A stretch of 64,000 bases of DNA from assembly GCF_013761175.1 (NCBI RefSeq), contig NZ_JACDUR010000004.1, forward strand, positions 744,001 through 808,000. The letters run 5' to 3'. Source of the stretch: Nonomuraea soli. Its GTDB lineage: Bacteria; Actinomycetota; Actinomycetes; Streptosporangiales; Streptosporangiaceae. Positions 26,110-34,410 of this stretch are shown here, in pieces. Position numbers and translations under genes: made by a program. The notes below the pieces were generated by a model. That model searched no databases, was not told the origin of the DNA, and worked only from the letters and a program-made list of their open reading frames with translations. Position 1 is the stretch's first letter, and each line of letters begins with the position of its first letter.

Positions 26110-27395
26110 TGTGAGCCGACGGGCTCGTGACTTAAGCGGTCACCCAGCTCCTTGGCGCGGGTCTCGGGGGCGAGCAGGACCGCGATGCCGATGACGGCCG
26201 AGCAGCCCATGAGCAGCAGGGCGATGGGCCACGACGCGCCGCCCGCGTTCGCGACCAGGGTGGCCGCCACGAGGGGTGCGGGCCCGCTGGCCAGCGCGGC
26301 CGTCCACTCGCGGGAGACGGCGATGCCGCTGTAGCGGTGCCGCGTGCCGAACAGCTCGGTCAGCATCGAGCCGAGGACGGCGAACATCGCGGTCACGCAG
26401 ACGCCGTAGCCGAGCGTGAGCGCGAGGATCACCAGCACGGGCCGGCCGGTGTCGATCAGCCAGAACATCGGGAAGGCGAACAGGGACAGGGAGAGCGCGG
26501 CGCCGAGGAAGACGGGGCGGCGGCCGACGCGATCGGCCAGCAGCCCGAACAGCGGCATGAGCACGATCCCCACGACGGCGGAGACGATGTTCGCCGTCAG
26601 GCCGACCGTGGCGGGCAGCCCGAGCGTCTTGGTGACGTACGACAGCACGAAGACGTTGAGGATGTAGCCGATCGCGCCGTACGGGGCGTTGAGGGCGACG
26701 GCGATCAGCAGGTGACGCGGCTGCCGCCTGACGACCTCCAGCACGGGGAAACGGCTCACCCCTCGCGCCCGCTCGCGCTCGAAGAGCTCGGATTCCGGCA
26801 CCCGGATCCTGAAGAACAGCCCGACGCCGACGCCCACCAGGCTGAGCAGGAACGGCACCCGCCAGCCCCACGACTCGAACGACGGCAGCGGCGCGAACAC
26901 GGTGAAGACCAGGGTGGCGACCAGGATGCCGATCTGCACGCCCGTGCCGGGAAGCGAGGCCCACAGGCCGCGCCGCCGCGGGTCGCTGGTCTCGGCGACC
27001 ATGACCAGGGCGCCGGCGAACTCGGCTCCGGCGCCGAATCCCTGGGCCAGCCGGAGCACCACGAGCATGATGGGCGCCGCCAGCCCCACCTGGTCGTAGG
27101 TGGGCAGCAGGCCGATGCAGGTCGTGGACAGCCCCATCAGCAGCAGCGTCAGGACCAGGGCGGGCTTGCGCCCGAGCCGGTCGCCGACGTGCCCGAACAC
27201 GACTCCGCCGATGGGCCGGGCCAGGAAGCCGACGGCGAACGCGGTGAAGGAGCCGAGGGTGCCCGCCAGGGGAGCGTCGGCGGGGAAGAACTGGTCGTTG
27301 AAGACGATCGCCGCGGCCAGCCCGAAGAGCGCTAGGTCGTAGAACTCGACCGCGGTGCCGATGACGGCGGCCTTGGTCACTGATCTGTTGGTCAT
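26097..27395 (-). CDS. MFS transporter, MHS (metabolite:H+ symporter) family
   Basis: The 432-residue protein has 12 predicted membrane segments. The MHS-type loop is FGHVGDRLGRKPALV after segment 2, and the start region is TKAAVIGTAVEFYDLALFG. MHS members import small carboxylic acids, betaines or aromatic acids with protons. ATG 27395 follows CAAGGAGGCA. It sits between hydrolase genes on the same strand and could take up their product (inference). Its stop codon lies inside regulatory copy A. Confidence 0.9.
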   Translation of the reverse strand: MTNRSVTKAAVIGTAVEFYDLALFGLAAAIVFNDQFFPADAPLAGTLGSFTAFAVGFLARPIGGVVFGHVGDRLGRKPALVLTLLLMGLSTTCIGLLPTYDQVGLAAPIMLVVLRLAQGFGAGAEFAGALVMVAETSDPRRRGLWASLPGTGVQIGILVATLVFTVFAPLPSFESWGWRVPFLLSLVGVGVGLFFRIRVPESELFERERARGVSRFPVLEVVRRQPRHLLIAVALNAPYGAIGYILNVFVLSYVTKTLGLPATVGLTANIVSAVVGIVLMPLFGLLADRVGRRPVFLGAALSLSLFAFPMFWLIDTGRPVLVILALTLGYGVCVTAMFAVLGSMLTELFGTRHRYSGIAVSREWTAALASGPAPLVAATLVANAGGASWPIALLLMGCSAVIGIAVLLAPETRAKELGDRLSHEPVGSHAVI

Positions 27396-27479
27396 GACTG
27401 CCTCCTTGAGAGTCGGCTTTGAGGCGTGCGGAATCGGCGGGCGGCGCGTCACGTACGGGCCGTCCGGGGGAGGGGAGGG

Positions 27480-28142
27480 TCAGAGGGCCGCCTGGCGGAT
27501 GAGGTCGGCCACCGCGGCGGGCTGGGAGATGTGGACGGCGTGGCTGCCGATGACCTCGACGACGGTCGAGCCGGCACGCTCGGCCATCATGCGCTGGGTC
27601 GGCGGCGGGATCATCCGGTCCTGGGTCGCGAGCAGGTACCAGCTGGGCCGGTGCCTCCACGCGGGCTCGGCGACCGGCCCGCGCAGGGCGTCCACGCCCC
27701 ACGGGACCTGTGAGTCGGCCATGAACGCGGCCAGCCGGTCGGGCAGGTCGGCGGCGAACCAGCCGGCGAACTTCTCGCGGTCGAGCAGGAGCATGCCGTC
27801 CACCGGGGGGAGGACGGGCGGCAGGGTGGCGATGAGGCTTCCGACCGATTCGCCCCGGTCGGGGGCGAACGCGGCGACGTACACCAGCGACGCGACGTTG
27901 GGATGGGCGCCGATCATGCTGACGACCACCCCACCGTAGGAGTGCCCGACCAGGACGGCGGGACCGTCGAGGCCGTCCAGGACCCGGCGGGCCGCCGCGG
28001 CGTCGCCCTCCAGCGACAACGCCCGGTTCTGCACGACGTGGACACGCAGCCCGTGCCAGGTCAGTTCCTCGTGGACACCACGCCAGCCGGATCCGTCCAC
28101 GAAGGCACCGTGCACCAGCACGATGTCCCTGATCGTGGTCAT
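27480..28142 (-). CDS. cytoplasmic alpha/beta hydrolase
   Basis: The 220-residue protein is a signal-less relative of the secreted hydrolases at 24379 and 37964: DIVLVHGAFVDGSGW, elbow GHSYGGVVV, FAPDRGES, Asp in ATQDRMIPP and His in GSHAVHISQP. ATG 28142 is chosen because the family starts here. It precedes the MFS gene with 84 bp between, so the two may be co-transcribed. A palindrome at 28162-28182 occupies its upstream region; the five-copy box is absent. Confidence 0.87.
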   Translation of the reverse strand: MTTIRDIVLVHGAFVDGSGWRGVHEELTWHGLRVHVVQNRALSLEGDAAAARRVLDGLDGPAVLVGHSYGGVVVSMIGAHPNVASLVYVAAFAPDRGESVGSLIATLPPVLPPVDGMLLLDREKFAGWFAADLPDRLAAFMADSQVPWGVDALRGPVAEPAWRHRPSWYLLATQDRMIPPPTQRMMAERAGSTVVEVIGSHAVHISQPAAVADLIRQAAL

Positions 28143-28161
28143 GGTCGCTCCCGAGCTGGGA

Positions 28162-28182
28162 GGACAGGCCCTGTGCCTGTCC
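28162..28182. promoter_or_regulatory. palindrome upstream of a hydrolase gene
   Basis: GGACAGGC and GCCTGTCC form a perfect 8-bp inverted repeat with a 5-nt spacer, 20 bp upstream of the hydrolase start and about 75 bp from the end of the XRE/NB-ARC gene. It could be an operator or part of a terminator for that gene. I cannot decide between these. Confidence 0.4.
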
Positions 28183-28255
28183 CGTTGCACACCATCAAAG
28201 TCGCCGGCGTGCTGGGGGACCACGCAGAACAGCATGCAGAAGTGGTGCGGAACCG

Positions 28256-30457
28256 TCAGGACGCGAGGTCGCGGCAGCGGTCGCTCGCGTCGCTGTCGCC
28301 GATGGCCTCGAAGACCTCGGCCGCCCTCGCGTAGGTCTGACGGCTCTCGCCGGCCCGGCCCTCCTCTGCCAGCAGGGAGGCCAGCGTCTGCAGGGCGCCC
28401 GCCATGACGGCAAGCACCTGAGCTTCCTCAAGCAGGACGATCGCCTCGGTGAGCCTGGCGATCGCCTCGGATCTGCGGCCGAGAAGTCCCAGGCATTCGC
28501 CGATGCGGGCCAGCGCGATTGACCGGGTGAAAGCCGCCGCGTTCGGCAGCAGGCCTGACGCGTCGTCGTTCACCAGGTCCCACAAGGCCAGGTAGTGCTC
28601 CAGAGCCTGCGGGTACTGGCCGGCGTCGCGGTAGCAGGTGCCCAGGGAGCCGAGGCAGTGGCTGTAGGCCTCGACGTCGCCGTCGGCCTTGAAGATCTCC
28701 GCCGCCCGGCTCTGCGCCTCGATGGCCTCGTCGAGCCTGCCGAGCCTGCGCAGCGCGCCCGCCGCGAAGTGGTGGGCGGAGGCGATCTCCTCGGAGCTGC
28801 CGCCACGCACGGCCAGATCCATCGCCTGCGCCGTGTAGCGCAGCGCGGCCTCCATGTCGCCTCCCGACACCAACTGGTCCGCGGCCAGCGCGTTCAGATG
28901 CGCGGCCTGGCGGGGCAGATCTCCCAGAGCGGCGGCCGCCTTCGCGCCGAGGGTGAAGACGTCGGGCCAGTGCCCCGCGTGCATCCACCGGTCGGCGAAG
29001 CGGATCATCGACATGCCCAGCAGGAGCACTGCGGCGTGCCCGCCACGGTCGGCGGCCTGGCGCAACGCACCCAGCCAGTTGTCCACGTTCGCTCGCAGCC
29101 AGCGGTCGGCCTCCTCCTGGGTGGACAGGCCCGTGAGTTCGGGGTCGCGATGGCTGTGGATCGGTTCGAACCACGATCCCGCGCTGGTGGCCATCCGCAG
29201 CAGCCATGAGGTCACCGCGTCGACGACCGCGTCGCGATCGGCAGCGGGTTCCTCCGCCCTGAGCCGCTCGCGGGCGAACAGCAGGACCAGGTCGTGGAAG
29301 CGGTAGCGTCCCGACGCCCCGTCCTGCAGCAGGCCCAGGTCGACGAGCTCGTCGAGGGCGTCCCACGCCCCGGCGATCGACGTGCCGCCCGCGACGGAGG
29401 ACAGGGCGGCGTCGAAGTCGCGGCCCGGCACCAGGGACAGGCGGCGGAAGACCCGCCGCGTGTCCTCCGCGAGCTGGTCGTAGGAGAGCCCGAACGCCGT
29501 GGCGATCTTCAGGTCGCCCGCGCTGAGCTGGTCCAGGCGGCGCTCCTCGTCCGTCAGCCGGGCGGCGAAGTCGGCGGCGTTCCAGCCGGGACGGCTGGCC
29601 AGCCGGTTGCCGGCGATCCGCAGCGCGAGCGGCAGCCCGCCGCACAACTGCGCCAGATCCCAGAGGGCGGGGTCCGCGTCCGGGGTGCCGCGGTCCTTCA
29701 GGATCCCGGTCAGCAACTGCGTGGCCTCCATCGGCGGCAACGGCCCGAGGCTGAGCCTGCGCACGCCCTCCAGCCCGGCCAGCAGGCGGCGGCCGGTCAC
29801 CAGGGCCCTGGCCGTGCCGCCGCCAGGCAGCAGCGGCCTGACCTGCTCCTCGGAGGCGGCGTTGTCGAGCACGACCAGGACGCGCCGCTCGCGCAGGAGC
29901 GAGCGGTACAACGAAGCCCGTTCGCCGACGCCGCCAGGAAGCTGCTGATCCGTCAGGCCGAGCGCACGCAGCAGCATGCCCAGCGCCTCATCGGAGGGCA
30001 GGGGCTCGGCGGACATGCCGAACAGGTCGAGGAAGAACACCCCGTCGGGGAAGTCCGGCCGCAGCGTGTGGGCGGCGCGGATCGCCAGGGTGGACTTGCC
30101 CAGCCCGGCGGATCCGGTGATGAGCCCCGGTCCCGCCTCGCCCGCCCGCATCACCTCAGCGGCCCAGGCCAGCTCCGCGGACCGGCCCGTGAAGTCATCG
30201 ACGGGCCTGGGCAGTTCGCACAATCCGGTCGGCCTGGCCCAGTGGTCGCGCAGGCGGCCCTCGCGCGCCAGCTCGATGAGCTGCTCGCGTTCGGCGCCCG
30301 CCAGGCGCAGGGCGTCGGCCAGCGCGGTCACGGTCCGGTGCTGCGGGCCCTTGCTGCGCCCGCGCTCCATGTCGGACAGCGTGCGGGCACTGACTCCCGA
30401 CGCCTCGGCGAGCTGTTCCAGCGTCAGGCGTGCCGCGCGCCGATGGCGTCGCAGCAC
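28256..30457 (-). CDS. XRE-HTH / NB-ARC / TPR regulator (AfsR-like architecture)
   Basis: The 733-residue protein has an N-terminal XRE helix-turn-helix (LTLEQLAEASGVSARTLSDMERG, residues 11-33), an NB-ARC ATPase (Walker A GSAGLGKST near 115-123, Walker B RRVLVVLDNAAS near 168, LCGGLPLALRIAGNRLA) and C-terminal TPR-like helices (from about residue 480). This STAND architecture acts as a signal-gated transcription switch. The first usual start codon is GTG 30457, but the conserved lead-in FAEVLRRHRR lies partly upstream. An in-frame ATC at 30484 follows AGAGGGAG, so an unusual start is possible. It is encoded alone between hydrolase genes. Confidence 0.9.
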   Translation of the reverse strand: MLRRHRRAARLTLEQLAEASGVSARTLSDMERGRSKGPQHRTVTALADALRLAGAEREQLIELAREGRLRDHWARPTGLCELPRPVDDFTGRSAELAWAAEVMRAGEAGPGLITGSAGLGKSTLAIRAAHTLRPDFPDGVFFLDLFGMSAEPLPSDEALGMLLRALGLTDQQLPGGVGERASLYRSLLRERRVLVVLDNAASEEQVRPLLPGGGTARALVTGRRLLAGLEGVRRLSLGPLPPMEATQLLTGILKDRGTPDADPALWDLAQLCGGLPLALRIAGNRLASRPGWNAADFAARLTDEERRLDQLSAGDLKIATAFGLSYDQLAEDTRRVFRRLSLVPGRDFDAALSSVAGGTSIAGAWDALDELVDLGLLQDGASGRYRFHDLVLLFARERLRAEEPAADRDAVVDAVTSWLLRMATSAGSWFEPIHSHRDPELTGLSTQEEADRWLRANVDNWLGALRQAADRGGHAAVLLLGMSMIRFADRWMHAGHWPDVFTLGAKAAAALGDLPRQAAHLNALAADQLVSGGDMEAALRYTAQAMDLAVRGGSSEEIASAHHFAAGALRRLGRLDEAIEAQSRAAEIFKADGDVEAYSHCLGSLGTCYRDAGQYPQALEHYLALWDLVNDDASGLLPNAAAFTRSIALARIGECLGLLGRRSEAIARLTEAIVLLEEAQVLAVMAGALQTLASLLAEEGRAGESRQTYARAAEVFEAIGDSDASDRCRDLAS

Positions 30458-30566
30458 CTCCGCGAAGCTGAGTGGAGTGGCGATGGGGGGACTCCCTCTG
30501 CACGATCCGGTGGAGATCAGGCACAGCTTACGGCCGGCCCCGCCTCTAGTCTCGTGCCGGGTGGCC

Positions 30567-31481
30567 TCAGGGCCGGCCCGCGTCAGCGGTGCCGAGCGCC
30601 CTGGCCAGGAAGTGCCCGGCCTGGTCGATCGCCTCCTGGGCGGAATGGGTGCCGCGCAGGGCGTTGAGCGTCATGAAGCCGTGGATGACGCCCAGATAGC
30701 GGACCGCCGTCACCGGCACGCCCGCCTCGCGCAGCCGTACGGCATAGGCCTCGCCCTCGTCGCGCAGCACGTCGGCCTCGGCGGTGATCACCAGCGTCGG
30801 CGGGAGGCCGCTCAGCTCCCTGCGCGTGGCCCGCAGCGGTGAAGCGGTGCTCTCGGCCCGCCTGCCGTCGTCAGGGATGTACTGGTCCCAGTACCAGCGC
30901 ATCCCGTCGGCCCGCAGGAAGTAGCCCTCGGCGAAGTCGCGGTAGGAGCCGGTGTCGCACGAGGCGTCGGTCGCCGGGTACAGCAGCACCTGCCCGGCCA
31001 GCCGCCCGCCCGCTCGCAGGGCCAGGGCCGCCGCCAGGTTCCCGCCGGCGACCGCGATGCGGGAGGCGTCCAGCGCGAGCCCGGCGCCGTGCCGTCTCAC
31101 CCAGTCCAGCGCGCCGAGGCACTCCTCGAGCGCGACCGGGTACCGCGCCTCGGGGGCGGAGCTGTAGTGCACGAACGCCACCGCCGTCCTGGCCTTCAGC
31201 GCCAGCTCGCGGGCGAGCCTGCTGTCGGAGTGCTCGCCGCCGAACACCCAGTCGCCGTGCATGTACAGCACCACCGGCAGGGTGTCGTCGCAGTGTTCGG
31301 GACGGTAGACGGTCAGGCCGGCGATCTCCTGGCTGACGGTGCCGGGGACCAGGATCTGCGGCTGCTGGACGTCGCGCATGGCCTGGCGCCCCTCCCTCGG
31401 CGCCATGCCGTACAGGAACGGCGGGCTCGCGGTGGCGTCGGCGAAGGCCTGAGCGGCAGGATCCAGCACCGGCTTTGTCAT
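30567..31481 (-). CDS. HSL-family alpha/beta hydrolase lacking the catalytic serine motif
   Basis: The 304-residue protein is clearly of the hormone-sensitive-lipase family by FVHYSSAPEARYPVALEECLGAL, TLVITAEADVLRDEGEAYA (acid) and GVIHGFMTLNAL (His). The nucleophile elbow, normally GDSAGGN, is reduced to GGN at residues 146-148, and the oxyanion HGGG reads HGDW. Four residues including the Ser are absent while the frame is intact, so the protein is probably catalytically dead or has changed function. The start ATG 31481 lies 62 bp from regulatory copy E, which it shares divergently with the LAL gene at 31624. Confidence 0.85.
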   Translation of the reverse strand: MTKPVLDPAAQAFADATASPPFLYGMAPREGRQAMRDVQQPQILVPGTVSQEIAGLTVYRPEHCDDTLPVVLYMHGDWVFGGEHSDSRLARELALKARTAVAFVHYSSAPEARYPVALEECLGALDWVRRHGAGLALDASRIAVAGGNLAAALALRAGGRLAGQVLLYPATDASCDTGSYRDFAEGYFLRADGMRWYWDQYIPDDGRRAESTASPLRATRRELSGLPPTLVITAEADVLRDEGEAYAVRLREAGVPVTAVRYLGVIHGFMTLNALRGTHSAQEAIDQAGHFLARALGTADAGRP

Positions 31482-31514
31482 GAAGGCTCCCGGACAACAG
31501 CGGATGGCGTGCCG

Positions 31515-31520
31515 ACACTA
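31515..31520 (-). promoter_or_regulatory. -10-like element upstream of the HSL-like gene
   Basis: TAGTGT on the minus strand (context CCTAGTGTCGGCAC) matches TAnnnT and lies 31.5 bp from the centre of copy E. It is the same distance as in copies A and C. Predicted transcription would start near 31508. Confidence 0.55.
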
Positions 31521-31542
31521 GGGTGAGGACACGCCCCGGGGT

Positions 31543-31560
31543 ATGCGTCGCATGACGTAT
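31543..31560. promoter_or_regulatory. LAL-type activator box, copy E
   Basis: ATGCGTCGCATGACGTAT is an imperfect palindrome with half-sites ATGCGTCG and ATACGTCA (read inward) separated by two bases. It lies between the divergent HSL-like gene and the first LAL regulator. It shares the TG-CGAC centre and a following ACCCC with copy D, forming a subtype distinct from copies A-C. Confidence 0.6.
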
Positions 31561-31623
31561 TTCGCGGCACAGTAAGCGAGCGGCACAGTAAACGATTCGT
31601 GCGAGAGAAGCGGGAGAGCGCAG

Positions 31624-34332
31624 ATGGCCCTGTTCGGGCGTGAGCGCGAGACCGCCCAGGTCGAGAGCCTGGTGACGCGGATCCCCGAGCAGGGCGACGC
31701 GCTGGTGATCAGAGGCGAGGCGGGCATCGGCAAGTCGGCCCTGCTGGCGGTCGCCCTCGACTGCGCGCGGGCGCGCGGGTTCGCCACGGCCATGGCCGCG
31801 GGCGTGCAGAGCGAGACCCATCTGCCCTTCGCGGGGCTGCACCAGCTGATCCAGCCGATGCTCGAGACCGCCTCCGAGCTGCCGGTCGCCCAGCGCGACG
31901 CCCTGCTCAACGCGTTCGGCATGGGCGACGGCCAGCCTCCCCAGCCCTTCCTCGTCGCGCTGGCCGTACTGAACCTGCTCGGCGAGACCGCGTCGGCCAG
32001 CCCGCTGCTCGTCGTGGTGGAGGACCTGCAGTGGCTCGACCGGCCCACCACCGAGGTCCTGGCCTTCGTCGCCCGGCGCCTGAGATCCGAGCCGATCGGG
32101 ATGATCCTGGCCGTGCGCGAAGGGTATGCCACCACCTTCGACGACATCGGCCTGCCGGAGCTGAGCCTGGGCACGCTCGATCTGTCGGCGGCCGAGAAAC
32201 TGCTCGACAGCCGGCCGTCCAAGCTCTCCGCCGGCGTGCGATGGCGGGTGCTGGCCGAAGCGGCCGGTAACCCGCTCGCCCTCGTCGAGCTGCCGGTCGC
32301 CCTCGGCAGGGAGCCCGGCCCGCCCTCCGGGGAGTTCCTGCCGCTCACGGCCCGGCTGGAGCGCTCCTTCGCCACCCGCCTGGCTGAACTGCCGCGACGC
32401 ACCAGGATGCTGCTGCTGGCCAGTGCCGCCAACGACAGCCACGACCTGCGCGAGGCCCTGACGGCCGCGGGCGCGGCCACCGGGACCCGGCTGTCGCTGG
32501 CCGACCTGGCCCCGGCGATCGACCTCGGCCTGGTGATGCTGCACGAACGGGTGGTGCGCTTCCGCCACCCCCTCGTGCGCTCGGCCATCTACCAGAAGGC
32601 AGGACCGCTCGACCGGCAGGTCGTCCACCTGGCGCTGGCCGACGTGCACGCCCAGGACCCCGACCGCAGGGCCTGGCACCGGGCGGCCGCGCTCGACCAC
32701 CCCGACGAGAGCGTCGCGGCCGACCTGGAGCACGTGGCGCTCCGGGCCAGGCAACGCGGCGCGCTCACCGTGGCGGTCACCGCCCTGCGCCGCGCGGCGG
32801 AGCTCAGCGAGCACCTGCCCGATCGTGCCATGCGCCTGCTGCGCGCCGCGGAGCTCGCCTTCGAGCTGGGGCGCGGCGAGCTGATCACCGAACTGCTCGC
32901 CCTGATGGACCCCACCCTGCTCGCCGGGCAGGAACGTGCCAGGCTCGCGTGGCTGAACGAGATGCTGGAGGAGGGCCGCAACGAGGGGCCGCAGCGGGTA
33001 CGCCGGCTCATCGCCACCGCCGAGGAGCTGGAGAGCTCCGAAGACCAGGCCCTGGCACGCAACTTCGTCCGAGCGGCGGCGATGCGCTGCTGGTGGCGCG
33101 ACCCCGGCCCTGAGCTGCGCGGCCGGGTCGTCGCCCTGGCCGAACGGCTGGCCGCGCACGACGACGACCCCGAGCTGCTGGTCGCGCTGGCCACCGCCGC
33201 GCCGGTCGAACGGGCGGGCGAGCTGATCGAGCGGCTGACCAGGTTACGGGAGACGCGGTTCGACGGCGCCATGGGCAGGCTGCTGGGCGTGGCCGCCAGC
33301 ACGATCGGCGCCTACGAGCTGTCGGCCGCCTTCCTGGACGACTCCATCGGCGAGCTGCGCGCCCAGGGACGGCTCGGGGTGCTGGCTCAGTCGCTGACGT
33401 CGCAGGCGGTCAACCGCGTGCTGGGCGGCGACTGGCCCAGCGCCATGCTGGTGGCCGAGGAGTGCGAGCGGCTGACCAGGGAGACCCACCAGCCCCGCTG
33501 GCAGTCGGCCTCCCTGGCGATCCTGGCCCTGCTCGCCGGGCTGCGCGGCGACGCGGAGCACGGGCTGGAGCTGGCCGCCAGGAGCGAGCGGGTGCTGGGG
33601 AGCGTCACCATCGCCTCCAACATCGCCATGATCCAGTGGGCCAGGGGCCTGATCGCGCTGTGCTCGGGCCGGCACGACACCGCCTTCGGCCACCTGTGGC
33701 GCATCTTCGACCGCCGCGACGCCGCCTACCATCCCAACTGGGGCTCGGTCACGATCAGCGAGCTGTCCGAGGCCGCGGTGACGGCCGAGCACCGCGACCT
33801 GGCCCGTACGGCCCTGGCGGAGATGGAGCTCATGGGCGCCCGGTCGCCCTCTCCCTACCTGCACGTGAACCTGCGCCATGCCAGAGCCGTGCTGGCCGAC
33901 GACCCCGACGAGGCCGGCGCCCTGTTCGAGGCCGCCCTCGCCGCCGACCTGTCCTCATGGCCCACCGCGCGGGCACGGCTGCTGCTCGCGCAGGGCGTGT
34001 GGCTGCGCCGCCGGCGCCGGATCGTCGAGGCCCGCGGCCCGCTGCGTGCCGCCCGCGACGCCTGCGACAAGCTCGGGCTGCTGGCCTGGGGCGAGAAGGC
34101 CCGCCAGGAACTGCGCGCCACGGGCGAGGGCAGCCACCTGCGCGTGCCGAGCTCCGCCGAGCAGCTCACCCCGCAGGAGCTGCACATCGCCAAACTGGCC
34201 GCGACCGGCCTGTCCAACCGCGAGATCGGCCAGCAGCTCTACCTGTCGCACCGCACGGTCGGCACCCACCTGCACCACGCCTTCCGCAAGCTGGGCATCA
34301 CCTCACGCGGCCAGCTGCGCGACGTCCTCTAA
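31624..34332 (+). CDS. LAL (LuxR family large ATP-binding) regulator 1
   Basis: The 902-residue regulator has an N-terminal AAA/NTPase module (Walker A RGEAGIGKSALL near 31-41, Walker B LLVVVEDLQWLD near 128), a long helical repeat region (about 300-830) and a C-terminal LuxR helix-turn-helix (LTPQELHIAKLAATGLSNREIGQQLYLSHRTVGTHL). LAL proteins are ATP-dependent, ligand-responsive activators, MalT-like in logic. The start follows GGGAGAG. It is divergent from the HSL-like hydrolase across copy E, and copy D lies just past its stop, so it is a candidate regulator of those promoters. Confidence 0.93.
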   Translation: MALFGRERETAQVESLVTRIPEQGDALVIRGEAGIGKSALLAVALDCARARGFATAMAAGVQSETHLPFAGLHQLIQPMLETASELPVAQRDALLNAFGMGDGQPPQPFLVALAVLNLLGETASASPLLVVVEDLQWLDRPTTEVLAFVARRLRSEPIGMILAVREGYATTFDDIGLPELSLGTLDLSAAEKLLDSRPSKLSAGVRWRVLAEAAGNPLALVELPVALGREPGPPSGEFLPLTARLERSFATRLAELPRRTRMLLLASAANDSHDLREALTAAGAATGTRLSLADLAPAIDLGLVMLHERVVRFRHPLVRSAIYQKAGPLDRQVVHLALADVHAQDPDRRAWHRAAALDHPDESVAADLEHVALRARQRGALTVAVTALRRAAELSEHLPDRAMRLLRAAELAFELGRGELITELLALMDPTLLAGQERARLAWLNEMLEEGRNEGPQRVRRLIATAEELESSEDQALARNFVRAAAMRCWWRDPGPELRGRVVALAERLAAHDDDPELLVALATAAPVERAGELIERLTRLRETRFDGAMGRLLGVAASTIGAYELSAAFLDDSIGELRAQGRLGVLAQSLTSQAVNRVLGGDWPSAMLVAEECERLTRETHQPRWQSASLAILALLAGLRGDAEHGLELAARSERVLGSVTIASNIAMIQWARGLIALCSGRHDTAFGHLWRIFDRRDAAYHPNWGSVTISELSEAAVTAEHRDLARTALAEMELMGARSPSPYLHVNLRHARAVLADDPDEAGALFEAALAADLSSWPTARARLLLAQGVWLRRRRRIVEARGPLRAARDACDKLGLLAWGEKARQELRATGEGSHLRVPSSAEQLTPQELHIAKLAATGLSNREIGQQLYLSHRTVGTHLHHAFRKLGITSRGQLRDVL

Positions 34333-34352
34333 GTCACGCCGTCCGCGGCGTC

Positions 34353-34370
34353 TACGTCATGCGACCGATA
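34353..34370 (+). promoter_or_regulatory. LAL-type activator box, copy D
   Basis: TACGTCATGCGACCGATA combines the CGTCA-TG-CGAC centre of copy E with the GACCGAT right arm of copies A-C. It lies 20 bp after the LAL1 stop. The promoter it would form points right, into the 3' end of the hydrolase gene at 34411, which is encoded on the other strand. Confidence 0.55.
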
Positions 34371-34392
34371 CCCCGCGCGCGGGGCGGCTGCC

Positions 34393-34398
34393 TACCGT
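34393..34398 (+). promoter_or_regulatory. -10-like element of an orphan promoter
   Basis: TACCGT (context CCTACCGTCGTGGC) lies 32.5 bp from the centre of copy D. Transcription would begin near 34405 and run antisense through the hydrolase gene at 34411-35187. No plausible sense gene follows. Confidence 0.4.
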
Positions 34399-34410
34399 CG
34401 TGGCATGCCG

